A stretch of DNA of 64,000 bases from Torymus aiolomorphi. Lineage: Eukaryota; Arthropoda; Insecta; Hymenoptera; Torymidae. Below are positions 23,539-35,855 of this stretch, in pieces. The stretch lies in NCBI GenBank assembly GCA_036365515.1, contig CM070876.1, positions 99,280,150 through 99,344,149 of the forward strand, written 5' to 3'. Positions within the stretch are counted from its first letter, which is position 1; the number at the start of each line of letters is the position of its first letter. The translations under genes and the position numbers were made by a program. The notes beneath the pieces were generated by a model that did no database searches, was not told the origin of the DNA, and saw only the letters and a program-made list of their open reading frames with translations.

Positions 23539-25196
23539 ATCCTTGAACAATATTTCAACCATTGTAGAAGTAGCTTAAGCTATAAAAACGAAACCCATCT
23601 ATAACTATTTACCTAACAGCTGACAATAATAGCAACACTATAACATAATAATGTATGTAAGTAGATTGCATATGGTATATGTTTTTTTAATACAAGATTT
23701 TTTAAAAGGTTCTTTTTTATACAAATACCTAAATTGTTTGATGAGTCTGAGATGTTGTCCACAGATGAAAGGATAATGTAGTCCATTAAAACGTTATTGA
23801 ATGAAAGCTGTCAGATAAGTTTTTTTTTTGTTCAAAATTATATAAGTAACAGTATCTAAAAAGTTAAGAATTAAGCTTTGTGTACGACTATCTTATTTCA
23901 GGTATACAAATGAGCCATGAGAAGAAATAAATATATAATTTATTGCAGACTTCATCAATATTGGTTTAAAGACCTAAAGTAATATTAAGACATAAGAGAT
24001 GAATATGATAGAAGTAATTTTATTCAAATATATTAAAAAGATATATAATATGAATTATGAGTCTGAAAAGTTATTCAAGTGAAAATAATTAATATAATCT
24101 CGTAAAATATTTATTGGACTACGTCTGTGAGATATATTTTATTTCCAAAAGGTGAATGTGAGACAAATAATGTAAGTAAAATAAATTTCAAGTAATTATT
24201 GAATTATTATGTCAATTAGGAAAATGTATATGTAGCTTTCTGAACGCTAATTTTAATGGATAGTTTCAAACTTCTGTACTTTATTGAAAAAATTAATTAT
24301 TTATTCCCACATCCAATCATTAATATTAAAGTGGCATATTATTTATAACTAGATGTAATTATAAAGAGATAGAATAACATAAAGAAATATGATCCCGATG
24401 TTGTTTAAAGATCATTTGGGCAAAGTAGACGGTTGTGATGAATTATGTGTCTGAAAAGTTATTCAAGTGAAAATGATTAATATCATTTCAGTATTACAAC
24501 TAACCTCTCAAACTATTTATTGGACTACGGCTGTCAGATATATTTTATTCCCTAAAGGTGAATGTTATACAAATAATGTAGGTAAAATAAATTTCAAGTA
24601 ATCATTATATTATTATGTCAATTATGAAAAAGTATATGTAGCTTTCCGAATGCTAATTTTAATGGATAGCTTCCAACTTCTGTACTTTATCGAAAAAATT
24701 AATTATTTACTCCTATATCAAATCATTAATATTAAAGTGGTATATTATTTATAACTAGATGTAATTATAAAGAGATAGAATATCATAAAAAAATGATTCC
24801 TATGTTGATTAAAGATTATTTGGGAAAAGTAGACGGTTGTGATGAATTATGTATATATTTCTATTTTTAACTGAATCTGGATGTTAAATTCCTGTTAATA
24901 AATAAAAAGCAATTTATAAAACAGTTGTAGTTGATAAAACAACATGTATTTATCATATTTAAGGTGGCAAGAGAGTGAATAGATAGATATAAAGTGATGG
25001 GCATATGTTTGAATGCAATCATCGGTGTAAAATCATAAAATAAGCAAAAACAGCTAAAATTTGAAACATAGCTGTATCATTTCACAGGAAGCCCATTGGC
25101 CTAAAAGCCTTGACACAGCCTCTTTTTATGATAAAAGAAGCCACTTAGACCTGGTGTCATGAAAATTCAGGACATGCACTCCTTGGTCCCTCCTTG
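23539..25196 (-). repeat. Right terminal inverted repeat of Tc5-like element 1
   Basis: Inverted copy of 16410-18064, with the same two ~400-bp internal subrepeats. Scattered mismatches and small indels distinguish the arms, so the element is not brand new. Between the hAT-like element and this arm (23256-23538) there is only unassigned non-coding sequence. Confidence 0.9.
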
Positions 25197-25199
25197 TTA

Positions 25200-28100
25200 G
25201 TATGCCTGTTTTTACCACTATTGAGTTAGTATATGGTGAAAAGTGCGTGTCATCCTGAAAAAAAAGAAAAACCATGATTTTCAGTAGTTTTTCTTCTTAA
25301 TCAGCTTAAAATATGGATTTTTATCATTTGGTTTTCCACAACATATCGCAGGTTCACGAAAAAATTACTGTTTTTACCAATATTTACATAGTAAATAGAG
25401 AAAAGTGCGTGGAATCATGCGAAAAACAGCGAAAAACCATGATTTGCAGACCTTTTGCTCGTTAAAGGCGGGAAATATGGATTTAGAACATTCTTTTACG
25501 TAAACTAAGGTAGTTTTATGCCAGAAATACCGGATTTTACCAATATTTTTGTAATATATGGTGACAAATGCTTGTTTTTACCAATATTATCCTAAAATAT
25601 GGTGAAAAATGCATGGAATCCTGCAAAAACAGCGAAAAACCATGATTTTCAGTACTTTTTGCTCTTAATGAGCTGAAAAAATGGATATTTATCACTGTTT
25701 TCTTCAAAATATCGTCGGTTCACGAAAAAATTCCTGTATTTACCAATATTTACATAGTAAATAGAGAAAAGTGCGCCGAATCATGCGAAAAACAGCGAGA
25801 AACCATGATTTTCAGACCTTTTTGCTCGTTAAACGCAGGAAATATGGATTTGGGTCATTGTTTTAGGAAAAATAAGGTAGTTTTATGCTAGAATGTCGGA
25901 TTTAACAAATATTTTCGTAATATATGGTGAAAAATGTCAGTTTTTACAAATATTTTCCTAGTATATGGTGAAAAGTGCGTGGTATCCTGCAAAAAACAGC
26001 GAGAAACTATAACTTCCAGTACTTTTTGCTCTTAATGCGCTAGTAAAATGGATTTGCATAATTTTTTTGCACAAAATAACGTAGTGTTATACAAAAAATG
26101 CCGGTTGTTACCAATATTTTCCTGAAATATGGTGAAAAGTGTGTGGAATACTGCAAAAAAAAGGAGAAACCATGATTTAAGGTACTTTTTGGTATTCAAA
26201 TGCCAGATATTTGTATTTGCTTCGTTGTTCTTCTCAAAATATGTAGGTTTATGCAAGATATGCCTGTTTTTAACAATTTTTCCCTAACATCAGGTGAAAA
26301 ATACCTGTTTTTACCAACATATTCCTAGTATATTGTGAAAAGTGCGTCGACTCCTGCAAAAAACAGGGAAAACCATGATTTTAGGACCGGTTTGCTCGTT
26401 ACACGCAGGAAATATGGATTTGGATGATTGTTTTACGAAAAATAAGTTAGTTTTATTACATAAAACTTATGTAACTAATAATTATGCCTCTTTTTACCAA
26501 TATTTGCCCAGAATATGGTGAAATTTGCGTGGAATCCTACAAAAAACAGGGAAGAAAAATGATTATCAGTACTTTTTGGTATTCAAACACAGGAAATTTT
26601 GATTTGGTTCCTTGTTTCTCTCAAAAGAATGTAGGTTTATGCTAGAAATGCTCGTTTTTACCAATATCTTCCTAATATGGGCCGAAAAATACCTGTTTTT
26701 ACTAATATTTTCCTAGTATATAGTGCAGAGTGCGTGGAATCCTGCAAAAAACGGGAGAAACCTTGATTTAAAGTATTTTTTGCTCTTAATGAGCTCATAA
26801 ATAAGTTTTATACTAAATATGCCTGTTTTTACCAATATTTACCTAGTATATGGTGAAATGTGCGTGGAATCCTGCAGAAAAGAGGGACAAAAATTTTTTG
26901 CAGTACTTTCGGTATTCAAACGCAGGAAATTTCGATTTAGTTCGTTGTTTTTCTCTAAATAACGTAGGTTTATGATAGAATTGCTTGTTTTTACCAATAT
27001 TTTTCCAATATATGGTGAAACATCCCTGTTTTTACCTATATTTTCCTAGTATAGTGAAAAGTTCGTGGAATCTTGCAAAAAACGGGGAAAACCATGATTT
27101 AAAGTATTTTTTGCGCTTAATGAGCTGGAAAATAAGTTTTATACTAAATATGCCTGGTTTTACCAATATTTACCTAGTATATGGTGAAATGTGTGTCGAA
27201 TCCTGCAGAAAACAGCAAAGAAAATGATTTTCGCTACATTTTGGTATACAAACGCAGGAAATTTCGATTTGGTTCGTTGTTTTTCTCAAAATAACATAGG
27301 TTTATGATAGAAATGACTGCTTTTACCAATATTTTCCTAAAATATAATGAAAAGTGCGTGGAATCCTGCAAAATAAAGTAATACCATGATTATCTGTACT
27401 TTTTGTTCATAATAAGATGTAAATGGGCATTCTTATCATTGATTTCCTCAAAATAATGTAGTTTTATACTAGATATGCCTGGTTTACAAATATTTACATG
27501 GTATATGGTGAAATGTGCGTGGAATACTGCAAAATATAGGTAAAAAATGGTTTTCAGTACTTTTTGGTATTCAAACGAAGAAAATTACGATTTGGTTCAT
27601 TGTGTTTATCAAAATAACGTAGGTTTATGCTAGGAATGCTTGTTTTTACGAAAATTTTTGTAATATACGGTGAAAATTGCCTGTTTTTACCTATATTTTC
27701 CTAGTATATTGTGAAAACTGCTTGGAATCCTGCAAAAAACGGGTAAACCATGATTTAAAGTATTTTTTGCGCTTAATGAGCTGGAGAATAAGTTTTATAC
27801 TAAATATGCCTGGTTTTACCAATATTTACCTAGTATATGGTGAAATGTGTGTCGAATCCTGCAGAAAACAGCAAAGAAAATGATTTTCGCTACATTTTGG
27901 TATACAAACGCAGGAAATTTCGATTTGGTTCGTTGTTTTTCTCAAAATAACATAGGTTTATGATAGAAATGACTGCTTTTACCAATATTTTTCTAAAATA
28001 TAATGAAAAGTGCGTGGAATCCTGCAAAATAAAGTAATACCATGATTATCTGTACTTTTTGTTCATAATAAGATGTAAATGGGCATTCTTATCATTGATT

Positions 28101-30454
28101 TCCTCAAAATAATGTAGTTTATTACTAGATATGCCTGTTTTTACAAATATTTACATGGTATATGGTGAAATGTGCGTGGAATACTGCAAAATATAGGTAA
28201 AAAATGGTTTTCAGTACTTTTTGGTATTCAAACGAAGAAAATTACGATTTGGTTCATTGTGTCTATCAAAATAACGTAGGTTTATGCTAGGAATGCTTGT
28301 TTTTACCAAAATTTTTGTAATATACGGTGAAAATTGCCTGTTTCTACCTATATTTTCCTAGTATATTGTGAAAACTGCTTGGAATCCTGCAAAAAACGGG
28401 TAAACCATGATTTAAAGTATTTTTTGCTCTTAATGAGCTGGAAAATAAGTTTTATACTAAATATGCCTGTTTTTACCAATACTTACGTAGTATATGGTGA
28501 AATGTGCGTGGAATCCTGCAGAAAACAGAGACAAAAATTATTTGCAGTACCTTTTGGTATTGAAACGCAGGAAATTTCGTTTTCGTTCGTTGTTTTTCTC
28601 TAAATAACGTAGGTTTATGATAGAGTTGCTTGTTTTTAGCATTATTTTTCTAATGGTGAAACATCTCTGTTTTTACTTATATTTTCCTAGTATAGTGAAA
28701 AGTGCGTGGAATCCTCCAAAAAACGGGGTAAACCATGATTTAAAGTATTTTTTGCTCTTAATGAGCTGGAAAATAAGTTTTATACTAAATATGCCTGTTT
28801 TTACCAATACTTACGTAGTATATGGTGAAATGTGCGTGGAATCCTGCAGAAAACAGAGACAAAAATTATTTGCAGTACCTTTTGGTATTCAAACGCAGGA
28901 AATTTCGTTTTCGTTCGTTGTTTTTCTCTAAATAACGTAGGTTTATGATAGAGTTGCTTGTTTTTAGCATTATTTTTCTAATGGTGAAACATCTCTGTTT
29001 TTACCAATATTTTCCTAGTATAGTGAAAAATGCGGGGAATCCTGCAAAAAACGGGGAAAACCATGATTTAAAGTTCTTTTTGCTCTTAATGAGCTGGAAA
29101 ATAAGTCTTATACTAAATATACCTGTTTTTACCAATACTTACGTAGTATATGGTGAAATATGCGTGGAATCCTGCAGAAAACAGAGACAAAAATTATTTA
29201 CAGTACCTTTTGGTATTCAAACGCAGGAAATTTCGATTTGGTTCGTTGTTTTTCTCTAAATAACGTAGGTTTATGATAGAGTTGCTTGTTTTTAGCATTA
29301 TTTTTCTAATGGTGAAACATCTCTGTTTTTACTTATATTTTCCTAGTATAGTGAAAAGTGCTTGGAATCCTGCCAAAAACGGGGAAAACCATGATTTAAA
29401 GTATTTTTTGCTCTTAATGAGCTGGAAAATAAGTTTTATACTAGATATGCCTGTTTTTACCAATATTTTCCTAGTGTAGTGAAAAGTGCGGGGAATCCTG
29501 CAAAAAACGAGGAAACCATGATTTACAGTTCTTTTTGCTCTTAATGAGCTGGAAAATAAGTTTTATACTAAATATGCCTGTTTTTACCAATACTTACGTA
29601 GTATATGGTGAAATGTGCGTCGAATCCTGCAGAAAACAGTTAAAAGAATGATTTTCGTAATTTTTGGTATTAAAACGAAGGAAATTTCGATTTGGTTCAT
29701 TGTTTTTATCAAAATAATGTAGGTTTATGATAGAAATGACTGCTTTTACCAATATTTTCCTAAAATATGATGAATAGTGCGTGGAATCCTGCAAAAAAAA
29801 AAGAAAATCATGATTATCTGTACTTTGTTCTTAATAAGATGGAAATATGCATTATTATCATTGTTTACCTCAAAATAATGTAGTTTTATACTAAATAAGC
29901 CTGTTTTAACTAATATTTACCTGGTATATGATGAAATGTGCGTTGAATCCTGCAAAATACAGTTAAAACAATGATTTTCGTAATTTTTGGTATTGAAACG
30001 AAGGAAATTTCGATTTGGTTCATTGTCTTTATCAAAATAACGTAGGTTTATGCTAGAACTGTTTGATTTTACCAATATATTTCTGATATATGGTGAAAAA
30101 TATCTGCATTACCTATATTTTCCTAGTAAATAGTGAAAATTGCGTGGAATCCTGCAAAAAACGGGGAAAACCATGATCAAATTATTTTTTGCTCTTAATG
30201 AGCTGGAAAATAAGTTTTAACTAAATATGCCTGTTTTTACCAATATTTACCTGATATATGGTGAAATGTGCTTGGGATCCTGCAAAAAACAAGGAAATCC
30301 ATGATTTTCACTAATTTTTGCTCTTAATGAGCTGTAAATTAAGTTTTATACTAAATATGCCAGTTTTTACCAATATTTAACTAGTATATCGTGAAATGTG
30401 CGTGGAATCCTGCAGCAAACAGGGAAAAAATTATTTTCAGTATCATTACTTTTG

Positions 30455-30459
<5 letters not shown>
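25200..30459 (+). repeat. Satellite block D, with exact 328-bp and ~656-bp higher-order repeats
   Basis: Same satellite. The 'ttgcgctt/ttgctctt' position recurs at 27111, 27767, 28424, 28752, 29080 and 29408, giving spacings of 656, 657, 328, 328 and 328 bp: four-monomer then two-monomer units. The 27111 and 27767 copies are nearly identical over long stretches. A truncated unit follows at 29535. Open frames of 60-104 codons in this block are satellite. Confidence 0.92.
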
Positions 30460-30497
<38 letters not shown>

Positions 30498-30500
30498 TAT

Positions 30501-31215
30501 TCCCGGGTTCTATCTAACGATAGATGCGCATTTTTCTATGCTACCGGGCGTGTCCCCAGGTTGTGGATCGGGGAACGGCCAGCGTAGTCTGGTCAGCCGT
30601 GAATATAATGAATAAGCGGTCGCGAACAAAGAAATCGTGAGAATGGCAGAATGAATGAGCATTGTGCGAATGCGCTGCGGCCAACGGATTGTGGATATTC
30701 CCGCTATACTAGCCAAAGGGAGAGTAGTAAACTCCCTAACCGGGGTGGCACGAGATGTCAGTACCTAATCTCTGCGTTTATTATTATTATTATTGATAAA
30801 CGCATGATCAATGTGGAAGGATCGCTCTAGTGCTCACTGACTGGAGCCGATGGTGGGGTTGAAGCAATAATTGTTGGGCGCAGGTCTGAAGGATTACCTG
30901 GTCAGTATTTCCTTATACCCGAAGTTGCGTAGGGCAAATCGCACACCGTCTAGTCCGAGGTTTGGGTCAGGTGTTGGGACGGACCCGACATTGCCCACTC
31001 GGTAGGGGTGACGTTAAACCTTTGTTTCATTATGGCGCGGGCCTATCCCGTAACCTTTTTTGTAGAGTCACTAGGTGCCGATAGGAGTGACCATCCGGCA
31101 AACCGCCTCTCGGCTTCGGCATCCATAACTAGGGTTCCTTATAGGCGGGGATAGTAGCCACACCGAGGTGTGGCTCCCATAGTGGGCGAACCGTCTTAAA
31201 CAACATATTCTATGC
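30501..31215 (+). promoter_or_regulatory. 5' UTR and presumed internal promoter of the R1-clade element
   Basis: About 715 bp of GC-rich sequence between the 5' (TTA)n tract and the ORF1 start. It contains a small hairpin with a TTA loop near 30774-30804 ('gcgttta...taaacgc'). R1-clade elements carry internal promoters at their 5' end, so a promoter here is expected from family knowledge; no specific motif was recognised. Confidence 0.5.
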
Positions 31216-32493
31216 ATGATGAATTCAAACACCCAACACAACCAACAAACTAAGGAGAAAGAAGGTGTATGCCAGACTGCGGTGGAGAAGGTGCTCGCAG
31301 AAATGCGAGCGCTCCTCAAGGTTATGGTGCAGGCGCTAAAAGCTCAGCCTAATATCAAAAACGATATTAAAATGGGGTTGCCAGTTATGGTAGACCAACT
31401 GGAGCAGCTCGAAAGCGTCGTGAAAACGGAACTACGTGCTGCTAAGCAAGTCAGGGCTTACACACCAGCCAGGAGGCAAAGGACGATGTCCTTGGTAGAA
31501 AGTATGGGGACACCAACAGGGTCACTTGGCCCCGAGCCACTTGGCGGCACGAAGCGAGGCGCCTCTAGTCCACCTAGCCTGGATACGAGGGAAAAGCAAG
31601 TGAAGAAGAAAAAGGCGGATATCCCTAAGGAAGATTGGGTTGCTGTAAAAAGTAGAAAAGGGCGGAAGCAGCCGAAACAACAGCAGCAGCAGCCACAGAA
31701 ACAGCAGCCGCAACAACAGCAGAGGAAGCAGAAGACAAAGAAGAAGGAAAAAAAGGTAACAAAGCCGGATGCGATCGTGCTCAAACCGGCAGGCGGCAAG
31801 TCGTATGCGGACATTCTATCCACCATACGTAAGGCTGTCAAGCCGGAAGAGAGTGGAGTAGAGATCCGATCCATCCGGCAAACAAGAGCAGGTCAGGTAC
31901 TCCTCGAGCTGAAAGAAGGCAATTCAGTAACAAGAACTGCCTTCTCAGAAGCACTCAGAGAAGCTACTGGAAACGACTGTACCGTTGTTAGGGAACTGAT
32001 CCCCAGAGTCGTCCTGGAGATCAGAGACCTCGATAGTTGCACGTCCAGTGAGGAAGTAGTGGAAGCCTTAAAAAGAGACCTGCAGGACTACAAGGGGTTC
32101 CTGCAGTCTGTCTTGACTAGGCCAAATGCGAGGGCACAACGGATGGCCATAGTGACGGTGGACACACCGGCTGCGGTAAAGCTAATGGCCACCGCCCGCA
32201 TAAAGATAGGCTGGGTCAACTGCAGGATCCGCAGGAGAGCCACGGTTACCCGTTGCTATAAATGTCTGGGCTTCGGCCATCTTAGCCCGGACTGCAAAGG
32301 GCCCGAGCGCAGCAAGCGATGCTATCCCTGCAGGGCGGAAGGCCACATGATCGCAGGATGTAATGCCACCCCACGTTGCTTCCTGTGTCCAGAACAAGCG
32401 GACAAACCTGATTCCCGCAACCATACGGCGGGATCAGGAGCCTGTAGGGCCTTCCGAGAGGCACTTGCAAATGCCAAGAAAAAATGGCGGTAG
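31216..32493 (+). CDS. R1-clade ORF1, gag-like RNA-binding protein with CCHC knuckles
   Basis: 425 residues, intact. The N-terminal half is low complexity: charged and glutamine-rich (runs of Q around residues 155-175, Lys-rich flanks), probably disordered. The C-terminal part has zinc knuckles CYKCLGFGHLSPDC and CYPCRAEGHMIAGC and a third cysteine/histidine group starting CFLC. In this clade ORF1 binds the element RNA and forms the ribonucleoprotein delivered to the nucleus. An ATG in the same frame is absent just before 31216; another ATG at 31212 is in a different frame. The stop codon overlaps the ORF2 start by 10 bp (ATGGCGGTAG), as usual for the clade. Confidence 0.9.
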   Translation: MMNSNTQHNQQTKEKEGVCQTAVEKVLAEMRALLKVMVQALKAQPNIKNDIKMGLPVMVDQLEQLESVVKTELRAAKQVRAYTPARRQRTMSLVESMGTPTGSLGPEPLGGTKRGASSPPSLDTREKQVKKKKADIPKEDWVAVKSRKGRKQPKQQQQQPQKQQPQQQQRKQKTKKKEKKVTKPDAIVLKPAGGKSYADILSTIRKAVKPEESGVEIRSIRQTRAGQVLLELKEGNSVTRTAFSEALREATGNDCTVVRELIPRVVLEIRDLDSCTSSEEVVEALKRDLQDYKGFLQSVLTRPNARAQRMAIVTVDTPAAVKLMATARIKIGWVNCRIRRRATVTRCYKCLGFGHLSPDCKGPERSKRCYPCRAEGHMIAGCNATPRCFLCPEQADKPDSRNHTAGSGACRAFREALANAKKKWR

Positions 32494-35400
32494 TTCTGCA
32501 GGGTAATATGCACAGGAGCAGGGCAGCTCACGACCTCCTGGAACAGATCTGTTTCGAGAAAAACGCTGATATTGTACTAATCAGCGAACAGTATCGAAAC
32601 AGAGATGGTCCAGGATGGTTTGCCGATGACCTGGGCACCACAGCCATCTGGAACCGTGACCCGCAGAATATCCACATTGCGGGTCATGGCGGCGGCAGCG
32701 GTTTTGTTTGGCTGAGGCACCAGCAAACTCACTACATAAGTGTATACCTCACTCCAAACCAGACCGTCAGCGACTTCCAGGCCAAGCTGGAGGGCCTGGA
32801 GGATGCAACACGGGAGATGCAGGGTGAGCTGATTATCGCCGGGGACTTCAATGCTAAAGCCCCGGAGTGGCGGGAAGCTTGGTCGGATCGTAGGGGCCGG
32901 CTGGTTATGGATATGGCCAGTCGGCTAAACCTCGTGGTACTAAATAAAGGTACGACGTCGACCTTCAGACGACCGGGCTACAGGGAGACCATTATCGACG
33001 TCTCCCTGGCAAGCGAACGCCTAGCCGGGCGAATCCAGAGCTGGCATGTGATCGAGGACTATACAGGAAGCGATCACATGTATATCACGTTCCGTGTGCG
33101 TGATAGCAGCCCGGCTCCGTTTCCGCACAAGCGCGGCCCCCCCAGGTGGAACATCGCCAAGATGAACTACGAGAGGTTTGCCACGGCGATAGAACATGGA
33201 CAGCGAACACTGCGTGAGATCCCGGAATCGCTGCCGCTATCTGCGCGGACAAAAATGGTGACCGACTACACCATGAAGGTCATCGAAAAGGCCTGCGCGG
33301 AGACAGTTCCCAGGAGATTAACACGTGGGTCAAGACGACCTGCTTACTGGTGGACGAACGACATCGCGGACCTTCGTAAGACGTGCCTGTAGTTGCGACG
33401 CAGAACGCAGAGGGTCAAAAAACGCGATCTCGACGCAGCCGCCTTGGCCGCAGAGTACAAGGCGGCCAAGAAATCCCTAAAGAAGGCCATCAAGTCCAGC
33501 CGGCAGCGATGCTGGAAAGAGCTGGGGGAAGAGATGGATCACGATCCGTGGGGATTAGGGTACAAGATCGTTATGCGCAAGCTGGCGACCTTTGGTTCGT
33601 CAGCGCCGAAAGATGCGCAAACGATCACGAACATCGTACGTGCCCTTTTCCCCGAACACCCAAGGAGACCGGATGGCCCAGCAACATCCGGCCCGTTCGA
33701 AACTCCTCTGTTTACGAACATGGAGCTCTCCACCGCAATAAAATCTTTGTTTAATAAGAGAGCTCCGGGGCCGGATGGATTACCAGCAGAGCTGCTGAAA
33801 GCCATCGGCGGCAGTCACCCGCGCCTCTTGCTAGACATGTACAACTCCTGCCTGAAGGCGGGCATTTTTCCTGCCCGCTGGAAGACAGCGAGACTTGTCC
33901 TCATCAGCAAGGACAAGGGTCCAGCAGACAGCCCGTCGGCCTACCGCCCGCTGTGCATGCTAGACACGGCGGGAAAACTCCTGGAGAAACTGCTGAAACC
34001 TCGCCTCCAAGCAGCCATAAGTGCGTTCGGAGATCTGGCTCCGCGGCAGTATGGCTTCAGGCGAGATAAGTCAACCGTAGACGCAATCCCGGAGGTGGTA
34101 AATGCCGCCAGGTCAACGGAACAGGGCAACCATTACTCTCGCCCTATTTCTCTGCTGGCCACCTTGGACGTTAAAAACGCGTTTAACTCAGTTAGGTGGG
34201 ACAAGGCACTGGAAGCTTTCGAGTGGGACTTTGGTATCTCCGCGTATCTTTTACGCATTCTTGGGGATTATCTGAGGGACCGCTCGATAACTTACGACAC
34301 GGAGGATGGACCAATAAAGAGGGAAATAACATCTGGGGCAGCTCAGGGCTCCATGCTGGGTCCCGATATATGGAATGTATTCTATGACGGGATCCTGCGC
34401 ATGGAAATGCCCGAGGGCACCTTCCTGGTTGGGTACGCTGACGACATAGCGGTGGTCATCGTAGCCAGAGACGTTGACCTCGCTAGGCTGCTACTCAACC
34501 GGGTAATGCGTCGCGTTTTCTCCTGGCTGGAGGATCACGGGCTTGAATTAGCCACAAAGAAGACGGAGGTTGTGCTACTCACGAAGAGGCACATCAATAC
34601 CATGTGCCCCTTTCAAGTAGGAGACGCGACGGTCCAGGCAAAGAGTGCGGTGAGGTACCTGGGGGTGACGCTTGATAACAAGCTCACCTTCAGGGAACAC
34701 CTCACCATAGTGACGGAAAAGGCGGCAGCAGTAACATCCTCGCGGAGTAGGCTCATGGCCAATACCACCGGCCCCCGGTCTTGTAAAAGGCGCCTACTCA
34801 TGCGTGCCGCCGAAGCCGTCATGCTGTACGGAGCGGAGGTCTGGGCCGATGCGCTGCGGAAAGACGTGCACAGGAAGTGTCTCGCCGCGGTGCAATGGAG
34901 AGCAGCACTCCGGATCGCGTGCTCTTACCGCACGGTCTCAGAACCCGCGATATTAGTGGTCGCTGGGGTAATACCCATCGACCTTCTTGCACTGGAGAGA
35001 CGCTTCGTCCATCAGCAGAAGCCTGCTCTTGGGGTAATGGAGGCCCACCGAACGGCCAGGGCCAACACCATCCAGGCTTGGCAGCATCGGTGGGAATCCT
35101 CCACTAAAGGAAGATGGACGGCCAGGCTGATCCCACAAGTGGACACCTGGCTGTTCCCAAAAGAGGGTGAGGTAAATTACTACCTCATCCAATTCTTGAC
35201 GGGGCACGCCCTGTTCCGCGCATACCTACATAAGATGGGTAAAGTCGCGGAGCCAGGCTGCTCCTATTGTGAGGGCCTCCCGGACGACGTGCTCCACAAC
35301 TTCTTCGTATGCGGAAGGTGGACCGTCGAAAGGGGGGCACTAGAGAGGGACCTTGGCTGCATATCACCTGACAATATAGTCAGGCTGATGCACCAAGGTC

Positions 35401-35498
35401 CTCAACAATGGGCGAAAGTCGCCTCCTACGTGAAGGCGATCTTGCGCCAAAAAAGGGAAGAGGACAACAGCAGATCAGCCGTCCGCAGAGCGCCGTAG
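32484..35498 (+). pseudogene. R1-clade ORF2: AP-like endonuclease + reverse transcriptase, one in-frame stop
   Basis: One reading frame from ATG 32484 to the stop at 35496-35498, interrupted only by TAG at 33390-33392. Before the stop lies the apurinic-type endonuclease domain (IAGDFNAKAPEWR, IIDVSLAS, SDHMYI). After it come the reverse transcriptase blocks: SAYRPLCMLD, QYGFRRDKSTVDAI, TLDVKNAFNSV, SGAAQGSMLGP and the catalytic GYADD (about 34434-34448). A C-terminal CCHC finger, CSYC with H and C in VLHNFFVC, is near 35261. The break falls in the linker between endonuclease and RT; the frame resumes without shift, so there is no usual start codon for the second part. Full length would be about 1004 residues, normal for R1-type ORF2. 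All visible catalytic motifs are present. Confidence 0.9.
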
Positions 35499-35817
35499 CT
35501 GTTCACGGGAAAAAAAAAGACCCCTGCGGGTCTCAACGGCCGAGCTGAAGTGAGAAGGTGACGCTCAGGCGAAGCAAGCCCTCCCCTGAAGTAATGTGTA
35601 AAACGGTGCCGGCGGAGGGTCTGCACAGTAGTGCAGAGCAGAAAGGGTTAGTGTTTTCAGTGGGTAGGAATCCCACACGCCGTGGCAGTGCGGAGCCTCT
35701 TGCGGTGTCTCCTGGGCTGGCATGGATATGCGGCCCAGGCGATCCGGTGGAGCATTTGGTCCACCGAACTGATGCAAGATTCCACTGTTTCCCTCGTAAA
35801 AAAAAAAAAAAAAAAAA

Positions 35818-35818
<1 letters not shown>
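35499..35818 (+). other. 3' UTR and poly(A) tail of the R1-clade element
   Basis: GC-rich untranslated region after ORF2, with a hairpin-like 'gacccctgcgggtc' near 35519. It ends in about 20 A residues followed directly by (TTA)n. Open frames through it are chance. Confidence 0.8.

Positions 35819-35854
<36 letters not shown>

Positions 35855-35855
<1 letters not shown>

Larger units (their letters stand above)
16410..25196. mobile_element. Tc5-like DNA transposon 1, 8.8 kb, ~1.65-kb terminal inverted repeats
   Basis: The left end reads CAAGGAAGGACCAAGGAGTG; the right end in reverse complement reads CAAGGAGGGACCAAGGAGTG. Both arms continue as inverted copies for about 1.65 kb (16410-18064 and 23539-25196). 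The flanks are TTC on the left and TTA followed by G on the right. The empty site would be satellite reading ataCTTAGtat, a CTNAG target with TNA duplication and one later change. CAAGG ends, CTNAG target and a pogo-type DDE transposase are the hallmarks of the Tc5 group of the Tc1/mariner superfamily (known from nematodes). It carries a transposase gene on the minus strand plus a solo LTR and a hAT-like element that inserted later and account for ~2.3 kb. Confidence 0.85.

Noticed and set aside
26985..29479. Repeated 68-104-codon frames with LMSWKISFILNMPVFTN
   Set aside because: Satellite in a higher-order array; length is set by the 328-bp unit, with no start context or domain.
33393..35498. 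Separate RT gene starting at 33393
   Set aside because: The first codon is TTG directly after a TAG in the same frame; it is the second part of ORF2 after a nonsense change.
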